This document shows positions 1-5,957 of a stretch of DNA of 7,357 nt, piece by piece; position 1 is the first letter of the stretch, and every line of letters starts with the position of its first letter. Made by a program: the position numbers and the translations under genes. Under the pieces are notes generated by a model. It made no database searches and was not told where the DNA came from. It saw only the letters and a program-made list of their open reading frames with translations. The DNA comes from Bacilli bacterium (GTDB lineage: Bacteria; Bacillota_I; Bacilli_A; RF39; UBA660): the NCBI GenBank assembly GCA_016283075.1, contig JAEEMF010000057.1, forward strand, positions 1 to 7,357, read 5' to 3'.

Positions 1-243
1 CATATTGCAAGTATTTTAACTCATATTTTTTCTGATTATCTAATTCCTGATAACTAGAGAAAATGCTTGAAAAAACATTTAATCACTTATGATAAAAGAA
101 TTGAGATAGATGCTACTGAATATAGTGAAAAAGATGGTGATTATGATTGCCCATAAACAAGCTGTAATGAAAAACCAAAAAAGAGATTACTTGTATTTGA
201 TGGAAAATCTAACGAGTTTTCTAAATATAAAATAAGATTATAG
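1..243 (+). pseudogene. C-terminal remnant of a sixth copy of the tandem paralog family
   Basis: Read in the frame starting at base 1, this stretch translates as a C-terminal domain like those of the five genes downstream. It begins ILTHIFSDYLIPDN, then a TAG at 55-57, then RKCLKKHL, and it ends in LLVFDGK...YKIRL before a TAG at 241-243. This matches the family pattern L-P-x-x-W-K-E-F-L-D-K-H followed by beta-rich sequence and a basic end (compare the tail of the gene at 1961, ending YDGN...LIKLR). The first stop lies exactly where the paralogs have tryptophan, so one TGG-to-TAG change would explain it. A second in-frame stop, TAA at 154-156, lies further on. The final TAG overlaps the ribosome binding site of the next gene, the same close packing as between the intact copies. 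The 5' part lies outside the window, so an N-terminal product may still be made. The homology is by eye from a short segment. Confidence 0.6.
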
Positions 244-252
244 GAGGTACCT

Positions 253-1131
253 ATGCAAAAATCAAATATAGAAATAATAATGACAATTAAAAATGAATAT
301 GAAATGTTAAAAAAAGCATGTGATGAATTACTAAGTCATATTCATGTTAGATTTTTTGGTAACTTTAAAGGTAAATCACTTGCTCTTAGTAAAAAATATT
401 ATGCTAGAGTAATATTTGGTGTTAGAGATGTAATTAACAATAAAGATGCATATAAAGATAGATTACCTTTTAAAGTTGAAATATTTAATAATAAACATAA
501 AGATGACAGCGAATGTGTATTATCTTTTAAAAAATCTTGTGAAGATACTATAGTTCCATATTATGATATTAATGTTGAGAAGAGTGTAAATATACCAAAA
601 AAATTATTATTTGAAAGTGCTGTTGAATCTAAGTATATAGATGAAATAGACAAACATAATTTTATTAAATTATTAGAAATTTATGCTGAAGAAGAATATC
701 CTGGTGAATATGAAGGCGAGAAAGACGAATATGAATTACATGGTATTTGTAATTTAACCAAAAATGATGGTGTACCTTTAGATGTAAAAAATGGTTTACA
801 ATTTATATTCTATTTAAATCATTCTATAGATGAAGATAGTGACTTGTTTTATTACCCTGGTTCTAAATTATGTTATTCAACTTCGTATGATCCCCATACT
901 GAAGAGGAAAATGCTGATTTGTTGGATCTTTTAACTCATAAGTTTAAAAATGAATCTTTAGATAGCAAATGGAGAGAATTCTTTGAAAAAAGAGGAGTTA
1001 CAATTATTAAAGGAGGTTATCCAATGATGGATAGCAGTCTTGATTTCTATCAATTTTATGTAAATGTTGATTATATTAATAGTGATAAAGAAAAGAAGAA
1101 GGAAAAACTTTTAATTGATGTAAATCCATAG
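253..1131 (+). CDS. Hypothetical protein, tandem paralog family, copy 1
   Basis: This 292-residue protein is of unknown function and belongs to no family I recognise. It has no signal peptide or membrane segment and is rich in Lys, Glu, Asp and Tyr, so it is probably a soluble cytoplasmic protein. Family hallmarks visible here are an amphipathic N-terminal helix (about residues 5-30, IEIIMTIKNEYEML), the central motif D98-T-I-V-P-Y-Y104, and the C-terminal S-K-W240-R-E-F-F-E-K-R helix. An acidic insert (about 145-162, many Glu and Tyr) is not obvious in the other copies. The ATG at 253 is preceded by a strong AGGAGG at 242-247, five bases away. It gives an N-terminus that lines up with the neighbouring copies. 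It sits 9 bases after the broken copy and 8 bases before copy 2, so it is probably co-transcribed with both. No promoter is visible in the window. Confidence 0.85.
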   Translation: MQKSNIEIIMTIKNEYEMLKKACDELLSHIHVRFFGNFKGKSLALSKKYYARVIFGVRDVINNKDAYKDRLPFKVEIFNNKHKDDSECVLSFKKSCEDTIVPYYDINVEKSVNIPKKLLFESAVESKYIDEIDKHNFIKLLEIYAEEEYPGEYEGEKDEYELHGICNLTKNDGVPLDVKNGLQFIFYLNHSIDEDSDLFYYPGSKLCYSTSYDPHTEEENADLLDLLTHKFKNESLDSKWREFFEKRGVTIIKGGYPMMDSSLDFYQFYVNVDYINSDKEKKKEKLLIDVNP

Positions 1132-1139
1132 GTGATATT

Positions 1140-1946
1140 ATGAATAAATATAAAAATATAGAAATAATTATTGCATTAAAAAAAGAATATGATGAATTAA
1201 GAGGAAATGTTTATAATTTACTTAATTCAGTAAACATTCATTATTTTGGTAGAAAACCAATTCCTATAGTTAAAGATGGTAATCATATTATTAGTGTTAA
1301 TGTTTTATTAAAAGGTTATGTACTATGTAATAAGTCTGAAATTACTTTTATGTTAGAAAAGAAATTTGATACAGAAAAAAATGTAAGGTATGAAATTGTT
1401 AAGGATGGTAAAAATACAATTGCACCTGTATATAGACTTGCGAGTTATAGGGGGTATGATTATAACTATAAACCAAGACTAGATAAAGTTCTTGATAGCA
1501 AAGTAGCAGAACCAATCCTTGGTTCAGAGATACTTAAACTTCCAATGTTAAGTAATTCTAAAGATAGTACAAGAGCATATTTAACGAGTGGTACTTCTGT
1601 TTCTTTTAATGGAAGATATTATGAATTTAAATATAATAATAGAGGTTATTATTTAGATTTTCTTACTACTCCTATTACTATAGGAAGTATGAGAGGAGAA
1701 GACATGTTACTACTTAATGTAGATTCTGAAAGTTCTTTATATGGAAGATTAAAAGATACTTTATCAGAAGATGACTTACCTGATGAGTGGGCTAAGTTTT
1801 TAAGAAAGAAAGCAGTACATGTTAAAGATAAAGATATTTCTATTGAACTATCTCTTAGTCCTCTTGGATATCAAGAAATAGGACATGAAGTATTTGACTT
1901 TAATGTTAAAGCTGGTGGGGATAAAATAATTTTAAAAACTAAATAA
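1140..1946 (+). CDS. Hypothetical protein, tandem paralog family, copy 2
   Basis: This 268-residue protein of unknown function is the closest relative of copy 1 at the N-terminus. Both read N-I-E-I-I-x-x-(I/L)-K-(N/K)-E-Y-(E/D)-x-L, and both have an (H/R)-(Y/F)-F-G segment near residue 35. The central family motif appears as N92-T-I-A-P-V-Y98 and the C-terminal motif as L-P-D-E-W217-A-K-F-L-R-K-K. The middle third is rich in Tyr, Gly and Asn with alternating hydrophobic residues, suggesting a beta-rich domain, and it diverges most from the other copies. The start codon lies 8 bases after the stop of copy 1. The ribosome binding site AGGTGA at 1130-1135 overlaps that stop, so translation is likely coupled to the upstream gene. 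No catalytic motif, signal peptide or membrane helix is visible. Confidence 0.85.
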   Translation: MNKYKNIEIIIALKKEYDELRGNVYNLLNSVNIHYFGRKPIPIVKDGNHIISVNVLLKGYVLCNKSEITFMLEKKFDTEKNVRYEIVKDGKNTIAPVYRLASYRGYDYNYKPRLDKVLDSKVAEPILGSEILKLPMLSNSKDSTRAYLTSGTSVSFNGRYYEFKYNNRGYYLDFLTTPITIGSMRGEDMLLLNVDSESSLYGRLKDTLSEDDLPDEWAKFLRKKAVHVKDKDISIELSLSPLGYQEIGHEVFDFNVKAGGDKIILKTK

Positions 1947-1960
1947 AAGGTGGTGATTTT

Positions 1961-2734
1961 GTGAAAGCATATAAACTTATAGATATACTTAGAGTTATAA
2001 GAGATGAATGTACTAAATTTGATTATTACTCTAAAAAAATACTTGATAATGTAGAGATAACTAACTCTTTTGGAAAGAAAATACCATTATCATCTTCTAA
2101 GAAATACGAAGGATTTATATATTATAAGAAGAAAGTTAAAAAAGATGATGAACCATTCATCTCTTTAAAAATTAAAAGAAGAAAATCTCCTTTTAATAAA
2201 GTATATGAATATACTTTTGAAAAATCTTTTGATAAAGATTATATAGTTCCAACTTATTTACTTAAGAAGGAAGATGAGAAAGCACCTGATATAAGTGTAG
2301 ACACCGAAGCTTTTCCAATTGATGAAATATTAAGTATGGATTTCTTTAGTCTAAAAGGATTTGTTTATTCACAACGCCACGAAAGAAGAGATTTTGCATT
2401 ATATTTAGATAGAATTATTTATTCAGCTTGGATAGAAGGGATGTTTGAAGACTTTAACTGTGCCCTTGATTATGATGTTAGAAATAATAATATTCATTAT
2501 AAATCAACATCTAATAGAAAATTTCCATTACAAGATGTTCTTTTAGAAGAAATAGAAGAAGACATTCTCCCAGATTGCTGGAAAGAATTCTTAGATAAAC
2601 ATAAAGATGATTTTATTGTAAAAAGTTCTTATGATTTTAAGATATTAGAAGATAAGAATTTTAATGGAGAGTATGCTTTAATAGATCAGTATGATGGTAA
2701 TCATACTACTCCAACATTAATTAAACTTAGATAA
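1961..2734 (+). CDS. Hypothetical protein, tandem paralog family, copy 3 (GTG start)
   Basis: This 257-residue, Lys-rich protein of unknown function is the shortest copy. It starts with GTG, preceded by an AAGGTGGTGA stretch at 1948-1957. The N-terminus (M-K-A-Y-K-L-I-D-I-L-R-V-I-R-D-E) aligns with the other copies, which supports this start. Family marks are K-I-L-D-N-V-E-I near residues 26-33, the central motif D93-Y-I-V-P-T-Y99, and the C-terminal L-P-D-C-W207-K-E-F-L-D-K-H. N-terminal and C-terminal motifs most resemble copy 5 (ILDNIKIY and DWKEYLDKH), so copies 3 and 5 may be a closer pair than their neighbours in the row. Nothing suggests secretion or an enzyme active site. Confidence 0.84.
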   Translation: MKAYKLIDILRVIRDECTKFDYYSKKILDNVEITNSFGKKIPLSSSKKYEGFIYYKKKVKKDDEPFISLKIKRRKSPFNKVYEYTFEKSFDKDYIVPTYLLKKEDEKAPDISVDTEAFPIDEILSMDFFSLKGFVYSQRHERRDFALYLDRIIYSAWIEGMFEDFNCALDYDVRNNNIHYKSTSNRKFPLQDVLLEEIEEDILPDCWKEFLDKHKDDFIVKSSYDFKILEDKNFNGEYALIDQYDGNHTTPTLIKLR

Positions 2735-2758
2735 TTTCTTATAGAAAGGAGATATATT

Positions 2759-3544
2759 ATGCAAGGTTTTACTGATTTAAAAAAAATATTACTTATATAT
2801 AGAAATGAATTTAATAATATTAGAACTTATTATGACAACATATTAAAAAGTATAAAAATATATCCTCTTTCTAATAAAGAAGGTATATCCATATATTATG
2901 ATGGAAACTATGATGCTAGATTATACTACTCTGAAAAGTATAAGAATTTAAAACTAGATATTATTAAAAAAGGTATTGTTCCTTCAAAATGGAGTTATGT
3001 ACTTCATGATTATAGTACTAAAGATTCCATTGGTAATGGGCTTTCTTTTATGCAAGTAGAAGGATTTAAAATGCCTATATCATCTTTTGTATCTAAAGAT
3101 GATTATGATGAAATAGTTAATTCTGATTTTTTTAGTAAACTAAATAAATTTCATTATATTGATGAAGGGCAAGATGAAGGATTCTATCCATATAAGAAAA
3201 TACAGTTATCAACTTACGGGGAAACACTTAGGTCATATGCCTATGTAGATCCATCAAAAACAATTGTATCTTACGATGCAAATGAAGATGTTATAAAATC
3301 ATATAAAAATGCTGATGGCCATAATTTATCTAGAGCTTTAGAAATGATATATTATAATTCAAAACTTCCTAAAGAACTTCTTGAAGTTCTTGAAAAGTAT
3401 GAAGGATTTAAATTTAAAGAGGTTTTATTTCCATATTTAATTTCTTCTAATAAAGGTTTATCTACGTATACAGTAGATGATTATGATAATTCAATTATTT
3501 TACATAGTATAGGAGAAAAGAAACATTTCTATGGAAAGATATAG
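2759..3544 (+). CDS. Hypothetical protein, tandem paralog family, copy 4 (divergent)
   Basis: This 261-residue protein of unknown function is the most divergent intact copy. The N-terminal helix and strand (L-K-K-I-L-L-I-Y-R-N-E-F...N-I-L-K-S-I-K-I-Y-P) clearly place it in the family. The central motif is degraded to K88-D-S-I91 without the following Pro-x-Tyr, and the C-terminal helix reads L-P-K-E-L207-L-E-V-L-E-K-Y, with leucine where the other copies have tryptophan. The start is supported by AAAGGAG at 2745-2751. The gene overlaps copy 5 by 14 bases in another frame. Divergence at two otherwise shared positions could mean a changed role or relaxed constraint, although the reading frame is fully open. 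Confidence 0.83.
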   Translation: MQGFTDLKKILLIYRNEFNNIRTYYDNILKSIKIYPLSNKEGISIYYDGNYDARLYYSEKYKNLKLDIIKKGIVPSKWSYVLHDYSTKDSIGNGLSFMQVEGFKMPISSFVSKDDYDEIVNSDFFSKLNKFHYIDEGQDEGFYPYKKIQLSTYGETLRSYAYVDPSKTIVSYDANEDVIKSYKNADGHNLSRALEMIYYNSKLPKELLEVLEKYEGFKFKEVLFPYLISSNKGLSTYTVDDYDNSIILHSIGEKKHFYGKI

Positions 3545-4457
3545 ATATATTGATTTACTTCTTACTATGAGAAGTGAATTTATGAAAACTAAACCTGCTA
3601 GAGATCAAATACTTGATAATATAAAGATATACCCACATACTTTTTCTAAAGCTATATCACTATCTAAGTTTAATAAATATGGTGTAGGAGTAGCATTTAA
3701 TATTACAGATAATGGATATAATCGTTTAGAACCTTATGTAAGTATTATTATTGCTGAAAAGGATTATGCTAAAAAAGTTCCTTGTGCAAGTAAAATTGAA
3801 TATAAACTAAAAAAAGCATATGAATCTAAAGATACCATCATTCCTACTTATAATATAGAATGTATGACTAAATTAGATGGATATACTTCATTTATAATGG
3901 ACCATGAGACTAATGGTGCTCCAGTTGATTATTTACTTGGACTAGATTTATTTAAATTAAAAATTTGTGACTGGCACACCTTTGATTTAGATACTTTATT
4001 ACACTTAAGATATTGTTTTAGTTTTGAAGAGTTATTTTTTAATATAGAACATTCTAGTGGCTTTTTTGAATGGACTTTAAGATATGATTTGTTTAGTGAT
4101 CAACTCATTTTTAAAAGGAGACCTAAGCTAACATCAAGTCCTAGAGAAGTTAAAGATTTTAAAGATGAAATACTTTGTGAAAGTGATGATATTCCTATTA
4201 ATTATGGAAATTTAGAAAAGATAGTTATTTCTAAGAAATATAGAGAATACTTATCAAAACTTTTAACTACATCTATTAAAAGTGAAGTTATCTCTAAAGA
4301 CTGGAAAGAGTATTTAGATAAACATTTAATAGTAGCAGAAGATACTACTTTTGATATTATACCTAAGATTAAAAAACAAACTTTTGCTTATAAAGTTGAT
4401 ACTAATGGAAATAAAGTATATTTTAATTATAACAAGTGCTATAATGGTAAAGGATAG
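3531..4457 (+). CDS. Hypothetical protein, tandem paralog family, copy 5
   Basis: This 308-residue protein of unknown function is the longest copy. It has the family N-terminus (Y-I-D-L-L-L-T-M-R-S-E-F, then Q-I-L-D-N-I-K-I-Y-P), a perfect central motif (D101-T-I-I-P-T-Y107) and the C-terminal S-K-D-W268-K-E-Y-L-D-K-H. The extra length lies mainly before the C-terminal motif (about residues 195-260), a region with several Lys-Glu-Tyr helices. The ATG overlaps the end of copy 4 by 14 bases. Its only good ribosome binding site, AGGAGA at 3511-3516, is about 14 bases upstream, so initiation may depend on translational coupling. No membrane or secretion signal is seen. The gene is followed 9 bases later by the small membrane protein. 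Confidence 0.84.
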   Translation: MERYRYIDLLLTMRSEFMKTKPARDQILDNIKIYPHTFSKAISLSKFNKYGVGVAFNITDNGYNRLEPYVSIIIAEKDYAKKVPCASKIEYKLKKAYESKDTIIPTYNIECMTKLDGYTSFIMDHETNGAPVDYLLGLDLFKLKICDWHTFDLDTLLHLRYCFSFEELFFNIEHSSGFFEWTLRYDLFSDQLIFKRRPKLTSSPREVKDFKDEILCESDDIPINYGNLEKIVISKKYREYLSKLLTTSIKSEVISKDWKEYLDKHLIVAEDTTFDIIPKIKKQTFAYKVDTNGNKVYFNYNKCYNGKG

Positions 4458-4466
4458 GAGGCTACT

Positions 4467-4748
4467 ATGAAAAAGGAAAAGAAATTTGTAGATGTAGAAG
4501 AATATAAAGCAGTATGTTATGGAGGATTAGGAGTACTTATCCTATGTTTTATTTATTTTTCTTATGAAATATTTAGTGGTAAAGGTACTAATCCTGCTCT
4601 ATATTCTATAATTACTATTTTTAATTCAATATCATTTTTCTATAGAGGTATTAAATTAGAAAAAAATAAAACTTTAAATTATATAACTGGAGCTATTTGG
4701 GGAGCACTTACTATATTACTTGCACTTTCATATTTTGAAATACTATAA
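4467..4748 (+). CDS. Small three-helix membrane protein
   Basis: This 93-residue protein has a charged N-terminus (K-K-E-K-K, about residues 1-14) and three hydrophobic stretches, at about 16-36 (CYGGLGVLILCFIYFSY), 43-60 and 71-92. A Lys/Glu-rich loop (about 61-69) separates the last two, and the protein ends directly at the end of helix 3. The layout loosely resembles small Firmicute membrane proteins of the DUF6442 type, but I would not assign it to that family from sequence alone. A strong ribosome binding site (AGGAGG, 4456-4461) overlaps the stop of copy 5. It is probably the last gene of the paralog operon, because an intrinsic terminator overlaps its stop codon. Location at the cytoplasmic membrane is likely; the function is unknown. 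Confidence 0.8.
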   Translation: MKKEKKFVDVEEYKAVCYGGLGVLILCFIYFSYEIFSGKGTNPALYSIITIFNSISFFYRGIKLEKNKTLNYITGAIWGALTILLALSYFEIL

Positions 4749-4774
4749 AACTAGAATTTAATTCTAGTTTTTTT
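4747..4774 (+). terminator. Intrinsic (Rho-independent) terminator ending the paralog operon
   Basis: A perfect 11-base-pair inverted repeat, AAAACTAGAAT at 4747-4757 and its complement at 4761-4771, with a TTA loop, runs into a T tract ending at 4774. The left arm begins inside the TAA stop of the membrane protein gene. The stem is AT-rich, as expected in this genome. It separates the paralog operon from the following coiled-coil/Cys-cluster genes. Confidence 0.8.
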
Positions 4775-4800
4775 AATTTCTACTAAAAGTAGAGTTCAAT

Positions 4801-4831
4801 TTGGTTCATATAAATCCATCCTAGATATAAT
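4801..4831 (+). promoter_or_regulatory. Possible promoter for the coiled-coil/Cys-cluster pair
   Basis: A perfect TATAAT stands at 4826-4831, in the only intergenic space after the terminator. A weak TTGGTT at 4801-4806 could act as a -35 box, but the spacing is 19 bases, longer than ideal. Transcription would then start near 4838, almost on the ribosome binding site GGGAGG (4838-4843), giving a very short leader. Position after a terminator makes a promoter here likely in principle; these exact boxes are uncertain. Confidence 0.3.
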
Positions 4832-4849
4832 GAAGATGGGAGGGATAGT

Positions 4850-5161
4850 ATGAAAGAATATTTAGAAAAACAAAGAAAGTTATTAAATACTTTAGGAAGG
4901 AAGAAAGATAGTTTAGAAAGTGAGATGAATAAACTTTTAGAAGAGTATCCATTTCTAAAAAGATTTATGGAACTTAAAGAATCTTTAGAAGATATTAACT
5001 TATCTTACGTGGAGACATTTAATGATTATAAGAAAGTAGAGATTCAAGAGTGTAAACACTTATTTGTATATTTTGATGAACAAAATAGTTATGGAACTAA
5101 GTATTATAAATGTGGATGTATAAAGTGTGGTTTAAATAATTTTGCTTGTAATGAAGAATAG
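4850..5161 (+). CDS. Coiled-coil/Cys-cluster protein, copy A, N-terminal part ended by an in-frame TAG
   Basis: The open part gives 103 residues. Residues 1-60 are highly charged and helical (many Lys, Glu and Leu with heptad-like spacing), probably a coiled coil. A Cys/His cluster follows: C68-x-H70, then C88-x-C90-x2-C93 and C100, which looks like a zinc-binding knuckle. The start has a good ribosome binding site (GGGAGG, 4838-4843). The neighbouring gene at 5389 encodes the same architecture in 182 residues, so this product is truncated. The TAG at 5159-5161 is followed by 76 further in-frame codons matching the rest of that neighbour. I do not recognise the family. A shortened protein with coiled coil and metal site could still be made and could pair with the full-length twin; that is inference. 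Confidence 0.7.
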   Translation: MKEYLEKQRKLLNTLGRKKDSLESEMNKLLEEYPFLKRFMELKESLEDINLSYVETFNDYKKVEIQECKHLFVYFDEQNSYGTKYYKCGCIKCGLNNFACNEE

Positions 5162-5392
5162 TTTACTCCAGTAACACTTGAAGACAAAGCTTTAAAAGCT
5201 TATTTAAAAAAGAATTGGTATCAGTTAAGTAGAAGTGAAACATTCTTCGAAAATAATACAGGTTTATATTTAAAAACATATGAAGATTTTAAAAATGCTC
5301 GAGATAGATATGCAACATTAAAAAAAGAAAATAGTAGTGCTAGCGATAAAGAAATAATAAAAATGATGAAAGGAAAAGTGATTGTAAAATGA
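5162..5392 (+). pseudogene. Severed C-terminal part of coiled-coil/Cys-cluster copy A
   Basis: In the same frame as the gene starting at 4850, translation resumes after the TAG at 5159-5161 and stays open for 76 codons to TGA at 5390-5392. The sequence matches residues about 100-170 of the adjacent copy B: T-L-E-D-K-A-L-K-A-Y-L-K-K against S-L-E-E-K-A-I-L-S-Y-M-K-K, and A-S-D-K-E-I-I-K-M-M against A-S-D-E-M-I-I-K-M-I. The whole reading frame of 180 sense codons would equal the twin in length. Only one nonsense codon separates the halves and no other damage is seen, so the break is recent, or the TAG is sometimes read through. There is no clear start and ribosome binding site for independent translation. 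Confidence 0.65.
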
Positions 5393-5937
5393 CAAGTTCT
5401 TTAGAAAAGATAAACTCAGAAAGAGAAATCTTAGAAACTAAAATAGAACTATATGAAAAACTAGATTGGATTAAAGAATATATTATGCTTAAAAAGCGAC
5501 TTGAAGAAGCAAATATTAATTATGAAAATGAATTATTTAATTCTAAAGTAGATGAATGTTCTAAATGTGAACACTTAATAGTCTCGTTTTCGGAAGATTA
5601 TAATGATTTTGATAGGAGTAAGTCTTATGAATATGGATGTTTAAAATGTGGAATTAATACTTATATATATAATAATGAAAAAACACTTGATTTATCTTTA
5701 GAAGAAAAAGCAATTCTATCATATATGAAAAAGAGTAAAATGATTCCACGATATCGAAATACAAATATCTATTTTAATAATTATATTGAATTTGAAAAGG
5801 CTTGTAAGTTATATACTTATTTTAAAGAAAGGAATAAAGACGCTAGCGATGAAATGATTATAAAAATGATTGAAGAAAGTGTATCCAGTGAGAAAGAAAT
5901 CAAAAATCCTAAAGAAATAGTTAAAAATAATGTATAA
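5389..5937 (+). CDS. Coiled-coil/Cys-cluster protein, copy B (intact)
   Basis: This 182-residue protein of unknown function is the intact twin of the broken gene just upstream. Residues 1-52 form a charged Lys/Glu/Leu-rich helix, probably a coiled coil. C57-x2-C60-x-H62 and C84-x2-C87 form a likely zinc-binding knuckle, with the second half (Y-G-C-L-K-C-G) shared with copy A. Residues 98-170 are a Lys/Glu-rich helical region ending in A-S-D-E-M-I-I-K-M-I. Its ATG overlaps the TGA of copy A (ATGA). The only upstream purine tract (GAAAGGA, 5368-5374) is about 14 bases away, so translation was probably coupled to copy A. The metal site and coiled coil would suit a scaffolding or nucleic-acid-linked role, but no function can be assigned. 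Confidence 0.82.
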   Translation: MTSSLEKINSEREILETKIELYEKLDWIKEYIMLKKRLEEANINYENELFNSKVDECSKCEHLIVSFSEDYNDFDRSKSYEYGCLKCGINTYIYNNEKTLDLSLEEKAILSYMKKSKMIPRYRNTNIYFNNYIEFEKACKLYTYFKERNKDASDEMIIKMIEESVSSEKEIKNPKEIVKNNV

Positions 5938-5945
5938 TATAATTG

Positions 5946-5957
5946 TGGGAGGGTTTT
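5946..5957 (+). promoter_or_regulatory. Ribosome binding site fixing the start of the HTH-AAA-CYTH gene at 5958
   Basis: GGGAGGG at 5947-5953, followed by TTTT and ATG at 5958, is a good Shine-Dalgarno arrangement. It rules out the alternative in-frame TTG at 5943, which would place the ribosome binding site inside the coding region. It also makes the protein begin directly before its helix-turn-helix domain. Confidence 0.75.

Noticed and set aside
1..243. Alternative genetic code (TGA as tryptophan) suggested by the Mollicutes-like composition
   Set aside because: Tryptophan positions are TGG, and the internal stops seen are TAG and TAA, not TGA. The in-frame TGA at 5390-5392 stands exactly at a gene boundary, as a real stop would.
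4779..4793. Short hairpin TCTACT-AAA-AGTAGA after the terminator
   Set aside because: Only six AT-rich base pairs and no T tract follow, so it is not a terminator; it could be an operator but nothing supports that.
5933..5943. Two overlapping TATAAT boxes before the HTH-AAA-CYTH gene
   Set aside because: No acceptable -35 box stands 16-18 bases upstream, and the second box would put the transcript start at or beyond the ribosome binding site; chance matches are expected in such AT-rich sequence.
5943..5957. TTG start adding five residues to the HTH-AAA-CYTH protein
   Set aside because: The ribosome binding site GGGAGGG (5947-5953) would fall inside the coding region; the ATG at 5958 fits it and places the HTH at the N-terminus.
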